Assembly: GCF_023283985.1 (NCBI RefSeq)
Contig: NZ_JAKIKU010000001.1
Span: 744,001-808,000 of the forward strand
Length of the DNA: 64,000 bases
Direction of reading: 5' to 3'
Source: Shewanella electrodiphila
Lineage (GTDB): Bacteria > Pseudomonadota > Gammaproteobacteria > Enterobacterales > Shewanellaceae
Shown: positions 1-8,695 of the stretch, one piece after another
How positions within the stretch are numbered: position 1 is the first letter of the stretch
Layout: each line of letters begins with the position of its first letter
Program-made: the position numbers and the translations under genes
The notes under the pieces: generated by a model
The model's database searches: none
What the model saw: only the letters and a program-made list of their open reading frames with translations
Told to the model about the DNA's origin: nothing

Positions 1-1
1 T

Positions 2-169
2 AAACAGCTGTTAGAACAAGCGGTCGATGATCATCATATTAAACATTATAATCGACCAAGAAACAGCAGTGAGTTAACGCAACCATTAGCACAATCATCG
101 TCACAGCAATCGTCACAGCCATTAACAGCAAATATTGAAAGTACTGATGAGAAGACTGATAGCAAATAA
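2..169 (+). CDS. C-terminal tail of an unidentified protein (5' truncated)
   Basis: An open frame enters from the left edge and runs 55 codons to a TAA at 167-169. The visible tail is hydrophilic and rich in Gln and Ser (for example QSSSQQSSQ) and ends in TDEKTDSK, which suggests a disordered C-terminus. I do not recognise the family and the body of the gene lies outside the window. A codon-like pattern without stops and the hairpin just after the stop support a real gene end. It precedes the HD-GYP gene by 77 bp on the same strand. Confidence 0.5.
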   Translation, partial: KQLLEQAVDDHHIKHYNRPRNSSELTQPLAQSSSQQSSQPLTANIESTDEKTDSK

Positions 170-176
170 GCTTAAA

Positions 177-198
177 GAGTAGGGCGCTAACCCTACTC
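177..198 (+). terminator. Hairpin after the truncated first gene
   Basis: An 8-bp perfect stem (GAGTAGGG / CCCTACTC) with a 6-base loop lies 8 bp after the stop. No clear T-run follows, so it may be an RNA-end stabiliser or a weak terminator rather than a classic intrinsic terminator. Confidence 0.4.
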
Positions 199-246
199 AG
201 TGCAATTACCCAATGGATTAAATGGATATTTCGAAGGTAAGCAATA

Positions 247-1440
247 GTGTCAAAAACGGAATCAATTAACATACCTTTGTCACAACTAGTGGTTGGCTTA
301 ACAGTCAAACTGCCCCTTTCGTGGTTCAATAACCCCTTCTTTAGAAACAAAGTCCCAGTGACCTCTCAAGCCGAAATCGAATTGATAAACAGTTTAGATA
401 TTACATATGTCACCGTGATTGATGGCATGCATTTACTGGCTAATGATGAAGAGATAAAAGACGTTGTTGTAGAAGATGCTGTTCCAGAATTTGATATCCA
501 AGGTGCAATAAAGAAATCCGTTCATTCAGGTCAGAAAAGGTTTAACCAAGCAGCAAGTGATCTCAGGCCAGCTTTCAGTAAGGTCGTCAGCGATCCGCAA
601 TTGTCTTATCGTGAATCGGCGAGTGTTGTTGAGCAATTGATGACCCACCTTTTGGAAAGCAAGCAACCTGAAATTGTTTTTGTTACCAGTGTGGATAAAG
701 AGCCCAGCCTAACTCAGCACAGTGTGTCAGTGGCTGTGCTATCTATGATGATGGCTAATAGTCTTGGTCTTAGTCACAGTGAACTTCGTGATTTAGCCTT
801 GGGTTGCGTGTTCCACGATATTGGCAAACTTAAAATCCCAGACGCAATTAGACGTAAACGCAAGGATTTAACCACTGTCGAATTAAACTATATGAAAACC
901 CACCCTAATCTTGGTTATGAAATGCTAGACAGAAGTGGGCTATTTCCAGCGCCAATGTTAGACATTGTATTGCATCACCACGAGTGTCTTGATGGCAGCG
1001 GTTATCCGAATAAGCTGAATGAAGTCATGATTCCTAAACTGACTCAAATAGCGGCACTGGCAAATGACTATGCAGGCTTGTTGCTTAAAACAGGCTCGCC
1101 GCAAGTTGCCCTTGGTACTCTCTTTAAAACACGTGTGGGTAAGCATGGAAAAGACCTTATTCAAGTGTTGGTAAAAGTGTTGGGCATTTACCCTCCGGGT
1201 TCGATTGTGAAATTATCAGACGGTTCTATTGCTAAAGTCATGATGACGTCAAGAGATTCAAAACAACCTCATGTTTATAGCTGTAATGATCGCGGCAGCC
1301 AAGCCGTGTTTCGTTGTTTAACTGATGAAGATGTCAGTGTTGTAGAAACGGTTAAAGCCGACTCTTTGTCAGAGAAAGTTGTTAGCACCTTGCAAGTGCA
1401 AAGTCCTGTGTGTTTTTATCCAAGTCATATCATTGAGTGA
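247..1440 (+). CDS. HD-GYP domain protein, probable c-di-GMP phosphodiesterase
   Basis: 397 aa, starting with GTG behind AAGGTA. Residues about 5-130 match the N-terminal DUF3391-type region that often precedes HD-GYP domains. Residues about 150-320 are the HD-GYP domain: the HD pair is at 190-191 in FHDIGKLKIPD, and the GYP motif at 244-254 reads HHECLDGSGYP. Family members hydrolyse cyclic di-GMP, usually to GMP, with a di- or trinuclear metal centre, and the metal-binding histidines and aspartates are visible. No receiver domain or membrane segment is seen, so it is probably cytosolic. The substrate is inferred from the family. Confidence 0.9.
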   Translation: MSKTESINIPLSQLVVGLTVKLPLSWFNNPFFRNKVPVTSQAEIELINSLDITYVTVIDGMHLLANDEEIKDVVVEDAVPEFDIQGAIKKSVHSGQKRFNQAASDLRPAFSKVVSDPQLSYRESASVVEQLMTHLLESKQPEIVFVTSVDKEPSLTQHSVSVAVLSMMMANSLGLSHSELRDLALGCVFHDIGKLKIPDAIRRKRKDLTTVELNYMKTHPNLGYEMLDRSGLFPAPMLDIVLHHHECLDGSGYPNKLNEVMIPKLTQIAALANDYAGLLLKTGSPQVALGTLFKTRVGKHGKDLIQVLVKVLGIYPPGSIVKLSDGSIAKVMMTSRDSKQPHVYSCNDRGSQAVFRCLTDEDVSVVETVKADSLSEKVVSTLQVQSPVCFYPSHIIE

Positions 1441-1527
1441 GCGATTTAATGGTTTATTGAATCGCTAAATAAATTTACTTTAAATTCATCGCCTCGCTCA
1501 TCTCACCATTTTAAACACGGAAAAATC

Positions 1528-2364
1528 ATGAATAAAGTTGCAATTGTCGGTTGTGGTTGGTTTGGTCTGCCTTTAGCTAAAGCGTTAGTGAGTGCTGGAA
1601 TACCCGTTGCTGGTACTAAAAGAAGCCCAGAGGGTTGCGATGAACTTTCCCTGAATGGCATTACGCCTTTTGAACTGGATTTGAGCCTGGTTAACCAACA
1701 AACTCTCGCTCAAGATTGTATTCGCTTAACCCCTTTATTGGACGCAGAAGTGCTGATTGTGAATATTCCACCAGGTCTTAGGCGGGGTGAGAACCAATAT
1801 CTAAATCATATTGATCGCCTACATCAACTCATTGATGGCCGAAATTATAAGCGGGTAATATTTATCAGTACGACGGGGGTGTACCCTTCTAGTGATCAAC
1901 ATATGCATGAAAGCGATGCTCAAGCTTATGACGATAAAAGTGCAGTTTTGCTCAAGGCTGAGTCTTATTTTACTGCGATGAATAATAGCTGCATTATTCG
2001 CTTTTCAGGTTTAATAGGCCCTAAAAGGCATCCTGGTAAGTTTTTTGCTGGAAGGCAAGATATTGCAGGTGGGAATGTAGCGGTAAACCTTGTTCATCTT
2101 GATGATTGTATTCAGGCTATTAAAGCCATTCTATCTGCGACTGAGCAAGGTAAACCAGTTGCGAGCATATATAATTTAGCAGCACCTCATCACCCAACAA
2201 GAGCGGAGTTTTATCGGGCTGCAGCGATTCATTTAAGTTTGAGCGCTCCTGAATTCAATCAACAAACATTACCGAGTAAAACAATAATCGGCGATTTAAT
2301 TTGCAAGCAGCTTGGTTTCAACTATATTCATCCGGATCCTGTCAGTATGCTCGACGCCTGCTAA
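1528..2364 (+). CDS. NAD(P)-dependent SDR/epimerase-like protein (YeeZ type)
   Basis: 278 aa. The N-terminus VAIVGCGWFGLPLAKAL is a Rossmann nucleotide-binding loop of the GxGxxG type, followed by an extended-SDR body with FISTTGVYPSS at the position of the catalytic Ser and a C-terminal half with YNLAAPHHPTRAEFY. The length fits the YeeZ-like group of extended SDRs, whose substrate is not established. ATG follows ACGGA at a good distance. It stands alone, 88 bp after the HD-GYP gene. Confidence 0.8.
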   Translation: MNKVAIVGCGWFGLPLAKALVSAGIPVAGTKRSPEGCDELSLNGITPFELDLSLVNQQTLAQDCIRLTPLLDAEVLIVNIPPGLRRGENQYLNHIDRLHQLIDGRNYKRVIFISTTGVYPSSDQHMHESDAQAYDDKSAVLLKAESYFTAMNNSCIIRFSGLIGPKRHPGKFFAGRQDIAGGNVAVNLVHLDDCIQAIKAILSATEQGKPVASIYNLAAPHHPTRAEFYRAAAIHLSLSAPEFNQQTLPSKTIIGDLICKQLGFNYIHPDPVSMLDAC

Positions 2365-2469
2365 TAGGAATTGAGTTAGCCTTTACATGAGTCGGTGGGT
2401 TTTAAGATTGGTATTAATTCATGTTCAGGTATAATAGCCGACATATTTATGAGCAAAGGCCAATATCCA

Positions 2470-2703
2470 ATGAGCAGCGAAGTTGCAGAATTCCCACTAT
2501 TAAGTGGTGATGAGTTTGTAGAGTTATATAAAGTATTAAAAGTACAAGGTTTAGTAGATGGCGGCGGCGCAGCTAAGCACGTTATCTCTGAAGGTTTCGT
2601 TAAAGTAAATAACGAAATAGATACTCGCAAGCGTAAGAAATGTGTTGTGGGCGATGTCATTGAATTCAATGGCGAGTTCATTAAAATTGTTGCTAGTGCA
2701 TAA
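2470..2703 (+). CDS. ybcJ: S4-domain RNA-binding protein, YbcJ-like
   Basis: 77 aa when started at the ATG after AAAGG (2455-2459); the frame is open further upstream, but the E. coli relative is about 70 aa and starts near here. The protein is essentially one S4 fold: FVELYKVLKVQGLVDGGGAAKHVISEGFVKVNNEIDTRKR, with the glycine-rich turn and the basic KRKK stretch typical of small S4 proteins that bind structured RNA. It ends 10 bp before rraB, so the two are probably cotranscribed and may form a small RNA-metabolism unit. Confidence 0.85.
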   Translation: MSSEVAEFPLLSGDEFVELYKVLKVQGLVDGGGAAKHVISEGFVKVNNEIDTRKRKKCVVGDVIEFNGEFIKIVASA

Positions 2704-2713
2704 GGACAGAATA

Positions 2714-3103
2714 ATGCAATTCCCTGATGATGATAATGGTAAAATGTTAGCCGCAATGGCTGAATCTGGCATCGATTTATCGGTAGCCTTGGATGTTGAC
2801 TTCTTTCTTATTTTTGATGACCAACGCGATGCAGAGTCTGCACTTGAAGCGTTAGCTCAAAAAGATGTTAACGGTGAGCTTGAGCTTAACTTCAGTGAAG
2901 AAATCGAAAAGTGGGAGCTGATTGTTTGTTTAAACATGGTGCCTACTTATGATGATTTAGTCGCAAAAGAAATAGAGCTAAACACGTTTGCACAAGAGTT
3001 TGATGGCATGACTGACGGGTGGGGCGTAATGCAACATCAAGAAGGTGATGATGAATTTGCTGACGATGATCATGAAAGTGGTCATTGTTCACACACTCAT
3101 TAA
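2714..3103 (+). CDS. rraB: RraB family regulator of RNase E activity
   Basis: 129 aa. The start at 2714 is set by AAGGA at 2702-2706, which overlaps the end of the preceding S4 gene. RraB proteins bind the C-terminal degradosome scaffold of RNase E and inhibit cleavage of selected transcripts. Family features seen are the acidic body, FAQEFDGMTDGWGVM near the C-terminus (compare the AEQFDVEYDGWG of E. coli RraB), and an Asp/His-rich tail. A strong terminator follows at 3229-3255. Pairing with an S4 RNA-binding gene fits a role in RNA turnover. Confidence 0.85.
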   Translation: MQFPDDDNGKMLAAMAESGIDLSVALDVDFFLIFDDQRDAESALEALAQKDVNGELELNFSEEIEKWELIVCLNMVPTYDDLVAKEIELNTFAQEFDGMTDGWGVMQHQEGDDEFADDDHESGHCSHTH

Positions 3104-3228
3104 TATCGTCAAACTAACAGATGGTAATATCATTTTCTGCAGAAAATACTGCAAGAAATATGAAGATTATTCAGTTAGATAATTGATTCATCATTTAACC
3201 AATTAATGACTGTTAAGTTAATGAAAAC

Positions 3229-3255
3229 AAAAACCACCTTTTAGGTGGTTTTTTT
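3229..3255 (+). terminator. Intrinsic terminator after rraB
   Basis: Stem AAAAACCACC / GGTGGTTTTT with a 5-base loop, running straight into a T-run. It closes the S4-rraB unit and isolates it from the NERD gene at 3330. Confidence 0.9.
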
Positions 3256-3329
3256 GTGTCTTTCTATTATAGGATGTAGCCATATGCAGAAGATAGATAA
3301 CAATAATTATTAATGGAGTCGCATTCTCA

Positions 3330-5315
3330 ATGGCAAGACATATTAGTTTTGGTACCCCAGTCAACGACGCCGAACGTTGGGCATTTTCTCTTTTATCCGA
3401 CGAACTCCCAGAAGATTATTTACTCCTAACCAATGTAGAGATCCCTACTCATACCGGTCAAGCTATGGAAGTCGATGCGCTCGTTGTCGGTGAATTTGGC
3501 GTCTATGTTGTCGATGTGAAAGGCTATATTGGTCGCTTAAATGCCGGACTTCATGCGTGGTCTTTAGATGGTCGCCATGTGGACAATAGCTTATCGAAAG
3601 CCAATTATGTTGCACGGGTTTTAGCCGGAAAATTAAAGAACAAAATTCCTGTTGGTGTATATGCGCCTTGGTGTCAGGGGATGGTATTTGTCACTGGCCG
3701 AAAAGGCGAAGAAATCCTTGTAGAGAAAGACACTGGTAAACTGAGTATTTACACCCCTGCAAAAATTATCGCAGCGCTAACCAAAGAATGGGGCTTAACA
3801 GCGCCTCATATTCATCCTGTTACTGAAACCCAAAAAGAAATGGTGTTAGATACCATAGGCCAGGTGGCATTAGTTGAGCAGCGAAATAATAAAATTCAGG
3901 ACTTTATTAAACTCAAATGTTTATTCTTACAGCAAGGCTTAGAGGTCTGGCAGTCAGAATATAATCCAGGTGGTTGGACTGCACCCTGGTTATTGAAGAT
4001 ATTAGTAACAAGCCAGTTTGAAGATGCTATTGAAGCGAACTCCCATGAGCAGAAATTGCGTGATGAATTTAAGCGCATTCAGTCGTTGTCAGGCTGTAGC
4101 TGTGTGCCATTTTGTGCGCCATTAATTCAAGACGGTGAGCAAGTGGTGCTACCGATTAGAATGCCGCGAGGCGTACCACTTAATATTTTCGATATTGAGC
4201 AACAAACCACTTATCAATTATTAGAAATCTTACGACGCAGTGTCACGGGACTTCAGCAAATCCATCGCCGTGGATACACCATTGGTGGTTGGGCTGAAAA
4301 CTGTATTTTTATCTCAGAAGATGCAGATGTAGAATTTATTGATATTAAAGACTCTCTTAATACCAGTGAAGATATTAAAGCTTATGCCAAAGCATTTCTG
4401 GAACTGGCCGAGAAAACGCTCCAACCACGTATTTATCAATGGTATCGCGCAGCTGCCAAAGGCAGCACAATCGATTTAGATGCAATTCGTTGCGATTTAT
4501 CTGCCCTAATTGATTTAGGTGTGTGTGATACTTTGCCGCAAAAAATCGACGTTGAACAAGGCGCAGTGGTTGACCATCATTACCGCTTAGACAAATTCAT
4601 TTCAGCAACATCACGAAGCCAACTCTGGCGTGCTATGCACCTTCAAGGTAATTATCCATGTTGTGTGAGCGTTTACCAAGATGTTGATAATCAATGGCAC
4701 ACTTTAAGTAATATGTACCGCAGTTTAGCTAAAATCTATCACCCGCATGTTGAGCGTGTTTTAGCTTTCGGACAATTACCGCAATCAGATGATTTATTTA
4801 TTGCAAGGGATTGGGTACAAGGTGTCGGTCTTGATGAAGTACCATCGATTGAAGTTGGCCAACCACGTTTGTGGTTCGTGCAACTACTTACGGCATTACA
4901 GTACCTTCACAGTCTTGATATCCACCACGGAGCAATTTGTCCTAAAAATATAATCTGCCGTGATGAAAAAGCCACTTTGGTTAATTTTGGTATTGGTTCT
5001 GATATTGCTGCAAGCCATTATGCTGCTCAATACGCGGATCCTAATTTATGGTCGGTGGAAGGTGATGCAGAAAAAGATTTGTATGGTTTAGTGGCAAGTT
5101 TTATTGATGCAATGGCGCCTGACTCGATTAAGCAAGGCTCTGGGGCTGATGCGATATTAAGGGCGCTGGAACAATATGATAAGCAATGGCTTGGTGAAGC
5201 GTTTTATGAGGCTTGCCATAAGATTTTGAGATTTGAGCTCAGAATTGTGGCTAACATGAGTTATGCCAAGCAGTTAGGGTTAGATGAATTAGAACTAGAG
5301 AACTCAGGTTTATAA
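3330..5315 (+). CDS. NERD nuclease-related domain fused to degenerate kinase-like domains
   Basis: 661 aa, no signal peptide or membrane segment. Residues about 12-120 are a NERD domain with a PD-(D/E)xK pattern: E15 in DAERW, D49 in MEVDALVVG, and D62/K64 in VVDVKGY. Two kinase-like regions follow. In the first (about 190-390), GLQQIHRRGYTIGGWAENCIFI resembles a catalytic-loop region without HRD. In the second (about 410-650), HHGAICPKN near 532-541 and NFG near 552 stand where HRDxKxxN and DFG would be. Both lack the catalytic Asp, so I read them as pseudokinases. NERD-kinase fusions include PglW of BREX-2, but no defence genes are adjacent. Function unknown; nucleic-acid cleavage is only a family-based inference. 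Confidence 0.75.
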   Translation: MARHISFGTPVNDAERWAFSLLSDELPEDYLLLTNVEIPTHTGQAMEVDALVVGEFGVYVVDVKGYIGRLNAGLHAWSLDGRHVDNSLSKANYVARVLAGKLKNKIPVGVYAPWCQGMVFVTGRKGEEILVEKDTGKLSIYTPAKIIAALTKEWGLTAPHIHPVTETQKEMVLDTIGQVALVEQRNNKIQDFIKLKCLFLQQGLEVWQSEYNPGGWTAPWLLKILVTSQFEDAIEANSHEQKLRDEFKRIQSLSGCSCVPFCAPLIQDGEQVVLPIRMPRGVPLNIFDIEQQTTYQLLEILRRSVTGLQQIHRRGYTIGGWAENCIFISEDADVEFIDIKDSLNTSEDIKAYAKAFLELAEKTLQPRIYQWYRAAAKGSTIDLDAIRCDLSALIDLGVCDTLPQKIDVEQGAVVDHHYRLDKFISATSRSQLWRAMHLQGNYPCCVSVYQDVDNQWHTLSNMYRSLAKIYHPHVERVLAFGQLPQSDDLFIARDWVQGVGLDEVPSIEVGQPRLWFVQLLTALQYLHSLDIHHGAICPKNIICRDEKATLVNFGIGSDIAASHYAAQYADPNLWSVEGDAEKDLYGLVASFIDAMAPDSIKQGSGADAILRALEQYDKQWLGEAFYEACHKILRFELRIVANMSYAKQLGLDELELENSGL

Positions 5316-5438
5316 CACTTAAATTTATAAAATGCCTTATTCAGTGCGGCTGATAAACAATGATGTGGTTAGAGTCTTAAGGATAAATACTAACCACAAT
5401 CAAGAGGCAATAACGTAAAACAATCAACGAGGGAAACG

Positions 5439-5903
5439 ATGATTATTAACCGTATAACTTTGACCGACTTTAATGATATTTTGCCTTTATTTAGCCAATA
5501 TATGGCGTTTTACAGTGTTAATTCGCCAGAAAGTGAGTATGTAGGTTATTTATCAGATCGTTTAAAAAATCAGGAAGCATTCATCTTTGCAGCTTATAAC
5601 GATAAAAACCAAGTTGTTGGCTTTGTACTTAATTATCAGACGTTTTCTTCAGTAGAGTTAGGAAAGGTATTAGTGCTAAATGATTTGTTTGTTGATGTTG
5701 ATTCAAGAAATCAAGGCGTTGCGAACAAACTGATTGAATGTTCAATTGAACTTGCCAGAGGTATAGGTGCTGTGCGGGTGGATTTAGGGACTGCTAAAGT
5801 TAACTTTCCTGCTCAGTCAGTGTATGAAAAAATAGGATTTGTTAAAGACACGCGCTTTTTTTCTTACAGCTTATCAGTGAAGGATCATTCTCCCGTTGCC
5901 TAA
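5439..5903 (+). CDS. GNAT family N-acetyltransferase
   Basis: 154 aa with a single GNAT fold. Acetyl-CoA-binding motif A is VLNDLFVDVDSRNQGVANKLI (split: beta4 VLNDLFV, then the NQGVAN pyrophosphate loop), followed by motif B FPAQSVYEKIGF with the usual Tyr. The start follows GAGGGAAACG. It is a single gene with no partner, so the acceptor substrate cannot be named. Confidence 0.85.
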   Translation: MIINRITLTDFNDILPLFSQYMAFYSVNSPESEYVGYLSDRLKNQEAFIFAAYNDKNQVVGFVLNYQTFSSVELGKVLVLNDLFVDVDSRNQGVANKLIECSIELARGIGAVRVDLGTAKVNFPAQSVYEKIGFVKDTRFFSYSLSVKDHSPVA

Positions 5904-6010
5904 GTTCTTGTAACAGGGGCTTGTTAAGTGATAAAACCTTTGTTTAATGAGCTAGGGTAAACTAGCAAAACGGTTAATTACATCAAAATAAAAACAATAC
6001 TAGGATGGAT

Positions 6011-6925
6011 ATGCAAACTAACGAGCCTTATAGCATTGGTGTCACTGGCCAAAAATGGTCTGATGAACATAAGCAGCATTGGTTGTCACAGCAACAGGTT
6101 AAACGCAGTTATCAGCAAGAGGTCGTCAACAAGATTGATGCTTTGCGTGAACAATTTAGCGTTTCTCAATATGGCGCACTGTCATATGATGCTAACAAGT
6201 ATCCTTTACTCTTGATCCGAAGTGCATGGGACGAGAGTAAACCAGTGGTTTTAATCACAGGTGGTGTGCATGGTTACGAGACCAGCGGCGTTCAAGGCGC
6301 TATTCGCTTTGTAGAAACCAAAGCAAAGCAGTATGCAGAGCAATTTAATATTATCGTAGCACCTTGTGTCAGTCCTTGGGGATACGAAACCATTAACCGC
6401 TGGAACCCAAATGCAGTCGATCCTAATCGCTCGTTCTATACTAATAGTCCTGCAGAAGAGTCCGCAGCCTTGCTCAAAGTGATGGCAGAGCTCAATGTCG
6501 ATGTGCTTGCTCATATTGACTTGCATGAAACTACTGACACTGATAATTCAGAATTTAGACCAGCTTTAGCTGCCAGAGATGGCATCGTGAATAATAACTG
6601 GAATATTCCTGATGGTTTTTATTTAGTAGGCGATACTGAAAACCCTCAAGCAGAGTTTCAACGAGCCATTATTAAAGGCGTAGAGGAAGTTACTCATATC
6701 GCCCCCGCTGACGATGACGGCAAATTAATCGGCGTTGAATTAGCTCAATTTGGAGTAATAAACTATCCATGTGGTGAACTAGGTCTATGTGCAGGCTTAA
6801 CTCAAGCCCAGTACAAAACCACGACAGAAGTATATCCTGATAGTCCTTTATCTGATGCTGAAAACTGTATTTTGGCGCAAGTCGCAGCGATTTGTAGTGG
6901 CTTGGAATATTTGATTCAAGCTTAG
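6011..6925 (+). CDS. M14-like zinc hydrolase (succinylglutamate desuccinylase / aspartoacylase group)
   Basis: 304 aa. Zinc ligands fit H and E of GGVHGYETSG and the later H of HIDLHE; WNPNAVDPNRSF holds the Asn-Arg pair that binds substrate carboxylate in carboxypeptidase-like folds. There is no signal peptide, so it acts in the cytosol on a small acyl-amino acid or peptide, which cannot be specified. Two in-frame ATGs lie at 6005 and 6011. AGGA at 6002-6005 overlaps the first, so 6011 with a 5-base spacer is preferred. Confidence 0.8.
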   Translation: MQTNEPYSIGVTGQKWSDEHKQHWLSQQQVKRSYQQEVVNKIDALREQFSVSQYGALSYDANKYPLLLIRSAWDESKPVVLITGGVHGYETSGVQGAIRFVETKAKQYAEQFNIIVAPCVSPWGYETINRWNPNAVDPNRSFYTNSPAEESAALLKVMAELNVDVLAHIDLHETTDTDNSEFRPALAARDGIVNNNWNIPDGFYLVGDTENPQAEFQRAIIKGVEEVTHIAPADDDGKLIGVELAQFGVINYPCGELGLCAGLTQAQYKTTTEVYPDSPLSDAENCILAQVAAICSGLEYLIQA

Positions 6926-6980
6926 CCTAAATAAAACGTAAACCTTGTTGCCATAAGCGCTAGGTGCTGACTTCTGATTA

Positions 6981-7008
6981 AATAAACCTGCTATTTGGCA
7001 GGTTTATT
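6981..7008. terminator. Bidirectional terminator between convergent genes
   Basis: Perfect 11-bp stem (AATAAACCTGC / GCAGGTTTATT) with a 6-base loop, placed between the M14-like gene on plus and the CHMI-like gene on minus. The AT-rich arms give weak U-runs both ways. Confidence 0.75.
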
Positions 7009-7057
7009 ATTAAATCGATATCCACCCTTAACAATACTCTTTCTATCATTAGCACCG

Positions 7058-7414
7058 TTAATCTGATAATCCGAGTAATTCATCACCTTCGACAATATGA
7101 GTATTGGTCGTGTAGTAAGCCAAGCTATATTCAATATTTAAAGAGAAATAAACGCTTTGCTTAAGATGAGCCTTAATGGCTTGTTCAATGTCGACACTGA
7201 GCTGATGCGTAAAGGCACTATCTCGGTGAGGTTTGGTTAATAGAGACACGGTTATCAGCATGTGGGAGTATTTATACTGTGAGCAGGGATAAGCCCTAGA
7301 TTTACATACGCCAGCACTCGCATCATGGCCGTTAATTATTTTCTCTACGACATCAAATATCTTATCGGTATCAATATCGACATTATCTGAATATTTGATT
7401 TCTACATGAGGCAT
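7058..7414 (-). CDS. 5-carboxymethyl-2-hydroxymuconate delta-isomerase-like tautomerase
   Basis: 118 aa when started at MPHVEIKYSDNV, which leaves Pro as the N-terminal residue after Met removal; this is the catalytic proline of the CHMI/tautomerase family. GGAG lies 9 bases upstream of this ATG on the minus strand. The open frame continues 20 codons upstream, but that would bury the proline. CHMI acts in homoprotocatechuate degradation, yet no hpa gene is nearby, so the physiological substrate is uncertain. Confidence 0.8.
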   Translation of the reverse strand: MPHVEIKYSDNVDIDTDKIFDVVEKIINGHDASAGVCKSRAYPCSQYKYSHMLITVSLLTKPHRDSAFTHQLSVDIEQAIKAHLKQSVYFSLNIEYSLAYYTTNTHIVEGDELLGLSD

Positions 7415-7535
7415 GTAATTGAGCTCCGGAAGAGGTAAACGCCTCAATATGGAGACGTTATTTATGGGGCACATGTTACATGAGTTTAGCGACTTTATAT
7501 CGCAATTTTCATATCAGAGTTTATTTCTGTGTTTA

Positions 7536-7976
7536 TTAAAACTTATAGCCAAAATTTAATGTAATAGAGGTTGATGTGTCAGTGTCGCCTTTATCTGCAT
7601 ATAAGCCACCTTCATCTTCTCGTGTAACACCAATACCGGTACCAATGACAAAGCCTTTTTGTGCAAAGCCATCAAAATGGTAATCATAGGTGATGAAGGC
7701 AAAGCCATCTTCACTTTGTAATTCCTCTCTACCTACAACAATTCCGTAAGCATGCTTTGAGTTTTCACTAAAAGTGGTTTGCAAGCCAGCAGCAAAGCCG
7801 ACTAAGCCTACAGAAGCATAATATTTGGTTGATGCGGTTTTATAGGCAAATTGTCCCCCTAAAACACCACCAAATTGATGACCTAAGCCAACGGCGGGCT
7901 CAAATTCGCCTGCAGAACTTAATCCTGGGGAGCACATTAAGGTAACAAACGATAGAGCAAGTAAAGATGTTTTCAT
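7536..7976 (-). CDS. Small exported beta-rich protein, function unknown
   Basis: 146 aa starting at MKTSLLALSFVTLMCSPGLSSAGEF, a clear signal peptide with probable cleavage after SSA; AAAGGA precedes the ATG. The mature part alternates Gly and aromatic residues (GLGHQFGGVLGGQFAYKT, FITYDYHFDGF) and ends in NFGYKF, a C-terminal Phe typical of outer-membrane barrels. It is likely a small barrel of YadA/OmpW-like size, but I recognise no family. Confidence 0.65.
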   Translation of the reverse strand: MKTSLLALSFVTLMCSPGLSSAGEFEPAVGLGHQFGGVLGGQFAYKTASTKYYASVGLVGFAAGLQTTFSENSKHAYGIVVGREELQSEDGFAFITYDYHFDGFAQKGFVIGTGIGVTREDEGGLYADKGDTDTSTSITLNFGYKF

Positions 7977-8037
7977 GAAAATCCTTTTTCGGGTTTTAAC
8001 TAGATTAGAACTTCTTGCAAGTAGCTGTTCACTGTAA

Positions 8038-8133
8038 AAGCACTTCATTGATTAAGCACTTCATTGATTAAGCACTTCATTAATTTAGTACTGCATTGAC
8101 GTAGTACTTTATTGAATGTGCACTCTAGTGAAC
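8038..8133. repeat. 16-bp tandem repeat, about six degenerate copies
   Basis: Units of AAGCACTTCATTGATT: copies 1 and 2 are identical (8038-8069), copy 3 differs at one base, and copies 4-6 drift (TAGTACTGCATTGACG, TAGTACTTTATTGAAT, GTGCACTCTAGTGAAC). The array starts just upstream of the small exported protein gene on its promoter side. The gradient from perfect to decayed copies suggests recent slippage at one end. Confidence 0.85.
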
Positions 8134-8695
8134 AACTCATTAAAGTTTCAATAACCTAACATAATTATATTTTAATTCAATAGGTTAAGAGAGAATGAAA
8201 GGTAAGTATGAGCAATTATGTTGTCCAATGTTTAACTCAGGAAACGGTGTTAGGAATTTATTCAATATTTTCAATGAATTAATAGGTAATTTCTGTGTAG
8301 GTATATTGCTGTTGTGGACTTTCGCCACAGAACTAAAACTCTAATTGAACTGAGATATGCTAATTTTCTAAGCTTGTTTGGGTTCACGTAAATGTTGTTA
8401 ACTTTGCTCTACACCCAACTTTCTAGCGGCTATTTAGATCTACATCACAAATTTGGATGCTAATAAACATTCACAATAATCACATTATATGAATAGATTT
8501 GTTGTTTTGACACTTAATAACCACATATTTAGTCATATGGTTGTACGGTTGAGTCACAAATGAGTTGTTGCTTGTTGCTTGTATCACACAAATGGTTCTT
8601 TGGGGTGTAATAAAGCAACCATAAAACAGAACTTTATCTTAGTCATCGGTGTGCTTTACATTGTTCTCCATAAAAAACAAAAGGAGGGCGCTTTA
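8134..8695. other. Intergenic region with one weak small ORF
   Basis: Upstream of the DASS transporter gene. A 49-codon frame lies at 8195-8344 on plus (MKGKYEQLCCPMFNSG, ending in a hydrophobic stretch and KL), preceded by AAGAGAGA; coding status is unproven. A weak CRP-like site (TTAGA-N6-TCACA, 8434-8449) lies about 250 bp before the transporter ATG. No structural RNA is recognisable. Confidence 0.35.

Noticed and set aside
2395..2469. Longer N-terminus for the S4 protein
   Set aside because: Extra residues are not typical and the ribosome site favours 2470.
3330..5315. PglW of a BREX-2 defence island
   Set aside because: The domain mix is similar, but no other BREX genes are near and the kinase parts are degenerate.
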